Source: Allomuricauda sp. (GTDB lineage: Bacteria; Bacteroidota; Bacteroidia; Flavobacteriales; Flavobacteriaceae). From it: 7,563 nucleotides of DNA. Both the position numbers and the translations under genes were made by a program. Under the pieces are notes generated by a model. It saw only the letters and a program-made list of their open reading frames with translations, did no database searches and was not told the origin of the DNA. The first letter of the stretch is position 1. Every line of letters begins with the position of its first letter. Where the stretch lies: the NCBI GenBank assembly GCA_028289745.1, contig JANQOD010000110.1, positions 1 to 7,563 on the forward strand, read 5' to 3'. Of the stretch, positions 1 through 6,358 are shown one piece after another.

Positions 1-3000
1 CTCTTGACGCCTTTTTTGTTGGTCCGCGTGCCGCCATGGTCACCCCCTGGAGCACCAATGCCACCGAGATCACACAGAACATGGGGATCAATGGAATCAT
101 ACGAATAGAGGCGTACACGTGCGTTCCCGAAGATTTTACCGATTATGACCTCATGCTCTTTCAAAAATATGAAGGACTCGGCCAAGACCTTTTTGTCATC
201 GCCATTACCCCCCAAGAAGTACGGGAAATCGACGATATCGCTGCCTATGACCGACAAGAGGGCCTCGCCCTCAGCGATGATGAGATCGACTATTTGGAGC
301 GTCTGGCCATACAGCTGGGCCGCAAACTGACCGATTCGGAAGTGTTCGGCTTCAGCCAGGTAAACTCCGAACACTGCCGCCACAAGATCTTTAACGGCAC
401 CTTTGTCATCGACGGGCAAGAGATGCCCAGTTCGCTCTTTAAGCTCATCAAAAAGACCTCGGCGACCCATCCCAACGATATCGTTTCGGCCTACAAAGAC
501 AATGTAGCCTTTGTAAAAGGTCCGAAAGTGGTGCAGTTTGCCCCACAGCGGGCCGATGTCCCCGATTTTTACAGGGAAGAAACATTCGAGTCCGTACTCT
601 CGCTAAAGGCCGAGACGCACAATTTCCCCACCACCGTGGAGCCTTTTAACGGGGCCGCCACCGGTTCAGGGGGCGAAATACGTGATCGCTTGGCGGGTGG
701 CAAAGGGGCGCTGCCCTTAGCGGGTACCGCGGTGTACATGACCTCATACTCACGATTGGAAGAAGATCGCCCATGGGAAAAGGCCTTCCCCGAGCGCGGG
801 TGGCTGTACCAAACCCCGATGGACATCCTCATCAAGGCCTCCAATGGGGCCTCTGACTTTGGCAATAAGTTCGGACAACCGTTGATCGCGGGATCGGTGT
901 TGACCTTTGAACATACCGAAAAGGTCATTTCGAACGTAGGTGAGAAATCTAAAGGAGCCCTGAGCGTAGTCGAAGGGCAAGTTCGGCTTGGTTATGACAA
1001 GGTCATCATGCTGGCCGGGGGCATCGGTTACGGCAAGGCCGAGCAGGCCCTGAAAGACACACCCCAAAAAGGCGATAAAATCGTGATCTTGGGCGGTGAC
1101 AACTACCGCATCGGTATGGGCGGGGCCGCCGTTTCGAGCGCCGATACGGGCGAATTTGAGTCCGCCATCGAGCTGAACGCCGTACAGCGTAGCAATCCCG
1201 AAATGCAGAAACGGGCGGCGAATGCCGTCCGCGGACTGGTAGAAAGTGAAGAGAATCCGATTGTGAGCATCCACGACCATGGGGCGGGCGGACATCTAAA
1301 CTGCCTCTCTGAACTCGTCGAGGAAACGGGCGGCAACATCGATTTGGACAAACTGCCCATCGGTGATCCTACCCTCTCTGCCAAGGAAATCATCGGCAAC
1401 GAAAGCCAAGAGCGCATGGGCCTCGTCATCAGCGACAAAGATATGGCCCTCTTGCAGCGCATTGCCGAACGTGAACGCTCACCGATGTACCAAGTGGGCA
1501 ATGTGACAGGTGACCATCGTTTTACCTTTGAATCGGCAACGACCAAAGAAAAACCGATGGACCTTGAACTATCAGCCCTCTTCGGCAGTTCGCCCAAGAC
1601 CATTATGGAAGATTCGAAGCTCGACACACAATATGCGCAAGCGGAATATTCCCTAGAAAAATTTCACGACTACCTCGAACAGGTATTGCAATTGGAGGCG
1701 GTCGCCTGTAAAGACTGGCTGACCAATAAGGTGGACCGCTGCGTGGGCGGGCGCGTGGCCAAGCAACAATGTGCGGGTCCGCTGCAACTGCCCCTGAACA
1801 ATGTAGGGGTCATGGCACTCGATTTTAAAGGTGTTGACGGTCTGGCGACCAGCATCGGCCACTCACCCATCTCGGGCCTGATAGACCCTGAAGCCGGTAG
1901 CCGCAACAGCATCGCCGAGGCCCTGACCAACATCGTCTGGGCACCCATGAAAGAAGGGTTAAAATCGATCTCCCTCTCCGCGAATTGGATGTGGCCCTGC
2001 CGAAATGCCGGTGAAGATGCTCGTCTGTACGAAGCAGTGCAAGCCTGTTCCGATTTTGCCATCGAATTGGGCATCAACATCCCCACGGGCAAAGACTCGC
2101 TCAGCATGAAACAGAAATACAAAGACCAAGAGGTCATCGCGCCCGGTACGGTCATCATTTCAGCGGCTGGGCATTGCGATGACCTGAAAAAGGTGGTCGA
2201 ACCCGTTTTGCAGAAAGACGGTGGTGACATTTACTATATTAACCTATCAAAAGACGGGTACAAACTGGGCGGCTCATCGTTCAACCAGATATTGAATTCT
2301 GTCGGCGACGAAGCCCCGACCGTAACCGATGGGGCCTATTTCAAAAAGGCCTTCGATGCGCTACAACAAGAGATCAAAGCAGGCAGCATTGTGGCGGGCC
2401 ATGATGTCGCCTCGGGCGGATTGGTCACCACGCTATTGGAAATCTGCTTTGCCGACAATGATCTGGGGGCAGCACTTGACCTATCGGCTTTGGGCGAGGC
2501 GGATACCCTCAAATTGCTGTTCGCTGAAAATAGCGGCATTGTTTTTCAAGCAGATGAACAGGTGGGTGAGCGATTGGCCTCACAGGGAATCGATGTGGTG
2601 AAAATCGGTACTCCGATAGCCGAGGGTACCTTAACGATCAAGAACCAGGGTATTGAGATCGGCTTGAACATTGCCTCATTGCGTGATACTTGGTACAAGA
2701 CCTCTTACCTGTTGGATGACCAACAAACGGCTAAGGGTCTGGCAAAGACACGTTACGAAAATTATAAGCAGCAGCCGCTTCGGTATGAATTCCCTTCGGT
2801 CGCGACGTCGAGTGATTCTGCTGTGCAAAATCGTATCGGGAAGCCCAAGGCCGCCATTCTCCGCGAAAAGGGCAGCAACTCAGAACGCGAAATGGCGAAC
2901 GCCATGTATTTGGCCGGTTTTGACGTGAAAGATGTGCACATGACCGACCTGATCTCGGGCCGTGAAGATTTAAAAGACATCCAATTTCTTGGGGCAGTGG

Positions 3001-3596
3001 GGGGCTTCTCAAATTCAGATGTGCTGGGCAGTGCCAAAGGTTGGGCCGGGGCCATCAAGTACAACGAAAAGGCCAACAAGGCCATCATGGATTTCTTTGC
3101 CCGCCCCGATACGCTCTCGGTGGGCATCTGCAACGGTTGCCAATTGTTCATGGAACTCGATCTGATCAATCCCGAGCACGGAGAAGAACATGGCAAGATG
3201 ACCTACAACGATTCCGGAAAGCACGAGAGCCATTTCACTTCTGTGAAAATACATGAGAACAACTCCGTGATGCTGTCCGGTTTGGCGGGCGGTACCCTGG
3301 GGGTGTGGATTTCAAATGGCGAGGGCAAGTTCAGTTTACCGTTTTCAGAGGAAAACTACGATATCGTGGCGAAATATGGGTATGAAGGATATCCGGCAAA
3401 TCCCAACGGCAGCGATTACAACGTGGCCATGCTCTGTGACAAAACAGGCCGTCATTTGGTAACGATGCCCCATATCGAACGCAGTATCTTTCCCTGGAAT
3501 TGGGCACACTATCCCAAGGATAGGAACGATGAAGTCTCACCCTGGCTACAAGCTTTTGTCAATGCACGAAAGTGGGTGGAAAAGATTAATGGTTGA
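1..3596 (+). CDS. purL: Phosphoribosylformylglycinamidine synthase (FGAM synthase), 5'-partial
   Basis: Converts formylglycinamide ribonucleotide, glutamine and ATP to FGAM in cytosolic de novo purine synthesis. The frame is open from base 3 (LDAFFVGPRAAM...), so the ATG at 36 is an internal Met and the true start lies upstream; I estimate a few dozen residues are missing. Numbering from that Met, conserved blocks are QVNSEHCRHK (108-117), the ETHNFPTTVEPFNGAATGSG region (from 193), GGDNYRIGMGG, IHDHGAGGH (412-420) and GKDSLSMK (685-692), covering the two PurM-like synthetase halves. The C-terminal class I glutamine amidotransferase domain starts near 938. It has the nucleophile elbow GICNGCQ with Cys1032, and PHIE with His1146 and Glu1148, so the catalytic triad is complete. 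This is the large single-chain PurL, not the split PurL/PurQ/PurS form. No frameshift is seen. The TGA stop lies within the first unit of a TTGATAG tandem repeat. The identification is secure. Confidence 0.97.
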   Translation, partial: LDAFFVGPRAAMVTPWSTNATEITQNMGINGIIRIEAYTCVPEDFTDYDLMLFQKYEGLGQDLFVIAITPQEVREIDDIAAYDRQEGLALSDDEIDYLERLAIQLGRKLTDSEVFGFSQVNSEHCRHKIFNGTFVIDGQEMPSSLFKLIKKTSATHPNDIVSAYKDNVAFVKGPKVVQFAPQRADVPDFYREETFESVLSLKAETHNFPTTVEPFNGAATGSGGEIRDRLAGGKGALPLAGTAVYMTSYSRLEEDRPWEKAFPERGWLYQTPMDILIKASNGASDFGNKFGQPLIAGSVLTFEHTEKVISNVGEKSKGALSVVEGQVRLGYDKVIMLAGGIGYGKAEQALKDTPQKGDKIVILGGDNYRIGMGGAAVSSADTGEFESAIELNAVQRSNPEMQKRAANAVRGLVESEENPIVSIHDHGAGGHLNCLSELVEETGGNIDLDKLPIGDPTLSAKEIIGNESQERMGLVISDKDMALLQRIAERERSPMYQVGNVTGDHRFTFESATTKEKPMDLELSALFGSSPKTIMEDSKLDTQYAQAEYSLEKFHDYLEQVLQLEAVACKDWLTNKVDRCVGGRVAKQQCAGPLQLPLNNVGVMALDFKGVDGLATSIGHSPISGLIDPEAGSRNSIAEALTNIVWAPMKEGLKSISLSANWMWPCRNAGEDARLYEAVQACSDFAIELGINIPTGKDSLSMKQKYKDQEVIAPGTVIISAAGHCDDLKKVVEPVLQKDGGDIYYINLSKDGYKLGGSSFNQILNSVGDEAPTVTDGAYFKKAFDALQQEIKAGSIVAGHDVASGGLVTTLLEICFADNDLGAALDLSALGEADTLKLLFAENSGIVFQADEQVGERLASQGIDVVKIGTPIAEGTLTIKNQGIEIGLNIASLRDTWYKTSYLLDDQQTAKGLAKTRYENYKQQPLRYEFPSVATSSDSAVQNRIGKPKAAILREKGSNSEREMANAMYLAGFDVKDVHMTDLISGREDLKDIQFLGAVGGFSNSDVLGSAKGWAGAIKYNEKANKAIMDFFARPDTLSVGICNGCQLFMELDLINPEHGEEHGKMTYNDSGKHESHFTSVKIHENNSVMLSGLAGGTLGVWISNGEGKFSLPFSEENYDIVAKYGYEGYPANPNGSDYNVAMLCDKTGRHLVTMPHIERSIFPWNWAHYPKDRNDEVSPWLQAFVNARKWVEKING

Positions 3597-3634
3597 TAGT
3601 TGGTAGTTGATAGTTGATAGTTGATAGTTGATAG
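3593..3634. repeat. Tandem TTGATAG heptamer array (6 units)
   Basis: Six head-to-tail 7-bp units fill 3593-3634: five are TTGATAG and the second is TTGGTAG. The first unit supplies the last base of the final purL sense codon and its TGA stop. Read on the minus strand the units are CTATCAA/CTACCAA, equivalent to ACTATCA/ACTACCA in another phase. They resemble, in inverted orientation, the ACTACCR and ACTGCCY units of the larger array that begins 15 bp downstream. No coding or protein-binding role is evident. Confidence 0.93.
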
Positions 3635-3913
3635 TGAAAATTAAGGGTTACTGCCTACTGAACCACTGCCCACTGAATCACTGCCTACTGCCCACTGAAT
3701 CACTGCCTACTGCGCACTGAATCACTGCCTACTGAACCACTGCCTACTGAATCACTGCCCACTGCCCACTGAATCACTGCCCACTGCCCACTGAATCACT
3801 GCCTACTGCCCACTGAACCACTGCCTACTGCCCACTGCCCACTGCCCACTGAATCACTGCCCACTGAACCACTGCCCACTGCATACTGCCAACCGACTAC
3901 CGACTACCAACTA
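3597..3913. repeat. 11-bp inverted pair flanking most of the repeat element
   Basis: TAGTTGGTAGT at 3597-3607 has its exact reverse complement, ACTACCAACTA, at 3903-3913. With mismatches the similarity extends a few bases to the left of the right-hand copy. The pair encloses about 295 bp of repeat. It could be a real inverted boundary, or simply a consequence of related heptamers occurring in opposite orientations at the two ends. Confidence 0.5.
3650..3797. repeat. 74-bp higher-order tandem duplication inside the heptamer array
   Basis: Bases 3650-3723 and 3724-3797 have the same unit order: 7+8, 7+8, 7+7+8, 7+7+8, or 74 bp each. Comparing unit by unit, I find four differences: three T/C changes at the last base of a heptamer and one ACTGCGC versus ACTGCCC. 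The 70/74 match in identical register shows that a whole 74-bp block was duplicated after the small units had formed. Confidence 0.85.
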
Positions 3914-3971
3914 CTGCCTACTGAATTACTGCCTACTGAATTACTGCCTACTGAACACTGACTACCGACTA
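3650..3971. repeat. Complex tandem array of ACTGCCY heptamers and ACTGAAYC octamers
   Basis: About 322 bp are almost wholly built from two related words. I count 25 heptamers beginning ACTGC (mostly ACTGCCT or ACTGCCC), 13 octamers beginning ACTGAA (ACTGAATC, ACTGAACC, and ACTGAATT near the right end), plus one 7-base ACTGAAC. ACTACCG/ACTACCA units appear at 3896-3909 and 3961-3967. Octamers are never adjacent to each other; each is followed by one or more heptamers, giving 15-bp (7+8) and 22-bp (7+7+8) super-units. The + strand is C-rich with usually one G per unit, so strand skew is strong. Stop codons are frequent in the array on both strands (TGA in ACTGAA on +, TAG and TGA on -), so it is not coding. 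There are no unique spacers, so it is not a CRISPR array. It is probably a slippage-prone intergenic repeat; its function is unknown. Confidence 0.95.
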
Positions 3972-4015
3972 AAAAATAAATTCCCTATTTTGCAATTTCT
4001 ATACAGAAACTTGCT
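3972..4015 (+). promoter_or_regulatory. AT-rich leader of the acyl-CoA synthetase gene with a weak promoter candidate
   Basis: Between the repeats and the ATG at 4016 are about 44 AT-rich bases, the only non-repetitive part of this gap. TATTTTG at 3986-3992 resembles the Bacteroidota -7 consensus TAnnTTTG but is one base short. I see no convincing -33 box, since the repeat element lies there. There is no Shine-Dalgarno-like sequence before the ATG, which is usual for the phylum. The promoter for this gene is therefore uncertain. Confidence 0.3.
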
Positions 4016-5785
4016 ATGCATTCGGTTACCAGACTCTTTGACTTTCCATACTACCAAAAAGAAAAATACAATCTCGAAAAAGCCTTTCTGACCAAGTACG
4101 AGGGTACATGGGTGCCCACTTCGACCCAAGAATATATCGATAAGGCCAATGCCATCAGTCGTGGGTTGATACGGATGGGCGTCAAACCAAACGATAAAAT
4201 CGCCATCATCTCGATGACCAACCGTACGGAATGGAACATCATGGATATCGGTGCCCTACAGACCGGGGCGCAAACCGTACCCATCTATCCGACCATCTCA
4301 GAAGAGGATTATGAATACGTGTTGAACCATTCAGAAGCCAAATACTGTTTTGTCTCTTGTGGTGAGGTGTTGGATAAAGTGCTGGCGATCAGTGGCCGAT
4401 TGAAGAAATTGAAAGATGTGTATTCGTTCGACCAGCTTTCGAACTGCAACCACTGGTCTGAGGTACTGGAGAAAGGCAAGGATACTTCAAACCAAAATGA
4501 GGTTGAAGAACGAATGGCGGCCGTCAAACCCGAAGACCTCGCTACCCTGATCTATACTTCGGGCACCACTGGCAAGCCAAAGGGCGTGATGCTCTCGCAC
4601 GACAACATCGTCTCGAATGTCATCTCTAGCGAAAAAAGGGTCCCCCTAAGTGATGGGGCGACCGCTTTGAGCTTTTTGCCGGTCTGCCACATCTTTGAGC
4701 GCATGATCTTGTATCTCTACCAGTACTGTGGCATTCAGGTCTATTTTGGGGAAGGGCTCGACAAGATCGCCGACAACGTCAAAGAGGTGAAACCCACTGT
4801 GATGACCGTGGTGCCGCGATTGTTGGAAAAAGTATACGATGCCATTATCGCCAAAGGCGCAGAGTTGACGGGGATCAAGAAGAAACTGTTCTTTTGGGCC
4901 GTGGAATTGGGGCTGAAATACGAGCCTTATGGAAAAAATGGCTGGTGGTATGAAAAACGTTTGAACCTGGCCCGAAAGCTCATTTTTAGCAAATGGCAAG
5001 AGGCGTTGGGCGGCAATATCGAAATCATGGTATCGGGCAGCGCGGCCCTACAGGCTCGATTGGCCCGTGTATTCGCCGCTGCCGGCATGCCCGTGATGGA
5101 AGGTTATGGGCTGACCGAGACCTCGCCCGTGATCTCGGTCAACGACCAACGTGACCATGGCTGGAAAATCGGTTCGGTGGGGCGCATTATCGATGGCGTT
5201 GAGGTGAAGATCGCTGATGACGGTGAAATATTGTGCAAAGGCCCCAATATCTTGATGGGTTACTACAAAGACCCTGAAAAAACGGCCGAGGTACTGAAAA
5301 ACGGTTATTTCCATACCGGTGATATCGGTGAAATCGATGCTGATGGCTTTTTGAGGATCACCGACCGCAAAAAGGAAATGTTCAAGACCTCTGGCGGAAA
5401 ATATGTGGCACCACAGCTATTGGAAAACCGGTTTAAGCAATCGCGTTTCATAGAACAGATCATGGTGGTCGGCGAAGGTGAAAAAATGCCCGCTGCCTTG
5501 ATCCAGCCAAACTTTGCCTTTATAGAAGAGTGGGCAAAAAGGCATGAGGTTACCATCCCTGAAAACTCTAACATTGTGCATAACGAAAAAGTCATTGCCC
5601 GCATTCAGGAAGAAGTAGATCTGGCAAATGAGGATTTTGCCAAGTGGGAAAAGGTAAAACAGTTTCGTCTGACCCCAGACGCCTGGACGGTCGATGACGG
5701 CCACCTCACCCCGACCATGAAACTGCGCCGAAAGATCGTCAAAGAAAAATACATCGACCTGTACAACAACATCTACGGGCGTTGA
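4016..5785 (+). CDS. AMP-forming long-chain acyl-CoA synthetase (fatty acid-CoA ligase)
   Basis: A 589-residue member of the ANL adenylating-enzyme superfamily, of the long-chain acyl-CoA synthetase type (FAA1/FadD15-like). It activates fatty acids with ATP and CoA via an acyl-adenylate. The core motifs occur in order: P-loop YTSGTTGKPKG (180-190), YGLTET (364-369), HTGD with Asp436 binding the AMP ribose, DRKKE (450-454) in the hinge region, and a C-terminal TPTMKLRRK with Lys569 in the expected catalytic-lysine position. VVPRLLEKVYDAI and IMVSGSAALQ are typical of this subgroup. No signal peptide or clear membrane segment is seen, so it is probably cytosolic or peripheral. The start at 4016 is chosen because MHSVTRLFDFPYYQ fits the family N-terminus. 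It lies just upstream of a MarR regulator and a beta-oxidation enzyme, which supports a role in fatty-acid use. Chain-length specificity cannot be read from sequence. The fadD name is possible, but I leave it unassigned. Confidence 0.93.
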   Translation: MHSVTRLFDFPYYQKEKYNLEKAFLTKYEGTWVPTSTQEYIDKANAISRGLIRMGVKPNDKIAIISMTNRTEWNIMDIGALQTGAQTVPIYPTISEEDYEYVLNHSEAKYCFVSCGEVLDKVLAISGRLKKLKDVYSFDQLSNCNHWSEVLEKGKDTSNQNEVEERMAAVKPEDLATLIYTSGTTGKPKGVMLSHDNIVSNVISSEKRVPLSDGATALSFLPVCHIFERMILYLYQYCGIQVYFGEGLDKIADNVKEVKPTVMTVVPRLLEKVYDAIIAKGAELTGIKKKLFFWAVELGLKYEPYGKNGWWYEKRLNLARKLIFSKWQEALGGNIEIMVSGSAALQARLARVFAAAGMPVMEGYGLTETSPVISVNDQRDHGWKIGSVGRIIDGVEVKIADDGEILCKGPNILMGYYKDPEKTAEVLKNGYFHTGDIGEIDADGFLRITDRKKEMFKTSGGKYVAPQLLENRFKQSRFIEQIMVVGEGEKMPAALIQPNFAFIEEWAKRHEVTIPENSNIVHNEKVIARIQEEVDLANEDFAKWEKVKQFRLTPDAWTVDDGHLTPTMKLRRKIVKEKYIDLYNNIYGR

Positions 5786-5836
5786 TTTCCATTCAAAACT
5801 TTTCTTGATCTCATTACAACTTCATGTTGGTCCACC

Positions 5837-5866
5837 AAAATTTATTATGCATGCATAATAAATTTT
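5837..5866. promoter_or_regulatory. Perfect 30-bp palindrome, candidate MarR operator
   Basis: Every base from 5837 to 5866 pairs with its mirror position about the centre at 5851/5852. The core is TATGCATGCATA with AT-rich arms ending AAAA and TTTT. It ends 2 bp before the -7 box of the marR promoter and covers the position where a -33 box would lie, so a bound protein would block RNA polymerase. MarR dimers typically bind palindromes and often regulate their own operons, so this is the likely autoregulatory site (inference). Imperfect outer arms CACCAAA (5833-5839) and TTTGGTG (5873-5879) add a second layer of symmetry. Alternatively it could form an RNA hairpin that ends the upstream ligase transcript, but the stem is poor in G+C. 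Confidence 0.7.
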
Positions 5867-5868
5867 TA

Positions 5869-5876
5869 TATCTTTG
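5869..5876 (+). promoter_or_regulatory. Bacteroidota -7 promoter box for the marR operon
   Basis: TATCTTTG matches the TAnnTTTG consensus of Bacteroidota sigma factors exactly. The predicted start of transcription is a few bases downstream, near 5880, which leaves a leader of only about 13 nt before the ATG at 5894. No clear TTTG -33 box is visible; its expected position falls inside the 30-bp palindrome. Confidence 0.6.
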
Positions 5877-5893
5877 GTGACCGATCAAACAAC

Positions 5894-6343
5894 ATGAAAG
5901 AACTGACAATCGACCATGCCCTACGAGCTACTTGGCAGGCGGTCACCAAAATGTACAATGAAGAGGCCAGGCATTATGGCCTGACGATGGCCATTGGCTT
6001 CACCTTATTGAGTATCGACCCCAAAAAAGGCACCCCAAGTACCGCACTGGGGCCCAAAATGGGGATGGAGGCCACCAGTCTGTCGCGAATCTTGAAAAGT
6101 ATTGAAGAAAGGGGTTATATCGAACGAAGGCCAAATCCGAATGATGGGCGTGGGGTATTGATCCACCTGACGGCCCTGGGTCTCGAAAAACGAAAAGACT
6201 CTAAAGACGTGGTGCTCCAGTTCAATGAGGTGGTCAGGGAACATGCCGTCGAAGAAGATATTCAAGGTTTTTTCAAGACCATGGAGGTCATCAACAAATT
6301 GATTTCAGACAAAAAGATATATAACAGAACAACAACGAACTAA
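5894..6343 (+). CDS. MarR-family transcriptional regulator
   Basis: A 149-residue winged-helix DNA-binding protein of normal MarR length. The recognition helix lies near residues 59-72 (EATSLSRILKSIEE). The wing follows, with the family signature DxRxxxxxLT seen as D84-G-R86...L92-T93. Flanking N- and C-terminal helices would form the dimer interface. The start at 5894 fits the family N-terminus and the position of the promoter box; there is no Shine-Dalgarno sequence, as expected in this phylum. It is 108 bp downstream of the acyl-CoA synthetase and 15 bp upstream of a FadN-like beta-oxidation enzyme, so it is almost certainly co-transcribed with the latter. I infer that it represses its own operon through the palindrome at 5837-5866 and responds to a fatty acid or acyl-CoA. 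The ligand is not shown by the sequence. Confidence 0.92.
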   Translation: MKELTIDHALRATWQAVTKMYNEEARHYGLTMAIGFTLLSIDPKKGTPSTALGPKMGMEATSLSRILKSIEERGYIERRPNPNDGRGVLIHLTALGLEKRKDSKDVVLQFNEVVREHAVEEDIQGFFKTMEVINKLISDKKIYNRTTTN

Positions 6344-6358
6344 ACCCATTTCGAACCC

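Noticed and set aside
36..38. ATG at 36 as the purL start codon
   Set aside because: The frame is open to the window edge, and the upstream residues FFVGPRAA continue the conserved PurL N-terminal region, so this Met is internal.
750..2230. Long minus-strand reading frames (about 174-186 codons) opposite purL
   Set aside because: They lie antisense to well-conserved purL domains, overlap each other in different frames, and their translations show no recognisable family motifs. They are by-products of the codon bias of purL.
3650..3971. CRISPR array
   Set aside because: Units are 7-8 bp with no unique spacers, there are no cas genes, and the repeats abut one another. This is a tandem array.
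4015..4021. TATGCAT at the ligase start codon as a second copy of the marR operator
   Set aside because: Only 7 bp match the core of the 30-bp palindrome, without the symmetric second half, and the match overlaps the ATG and first codons. Chance is the simplest explanation.
5786..5836. Rho-independent terminator after the acyl-CoA synthetase gene
   Set aside because: No G+C-rich hairpin followed by a T-run is visible. Only the AT-rich palindrome further down could fold, and it fits better as an operator.
5966..5985. Small inverted repeat AGGCCA...TGGCCT inside the marR coding region
   Set aside because: It is only 6 bp per arm, lies within codons of a conserved helix region, and has no supporting context. 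It is probably incidental.
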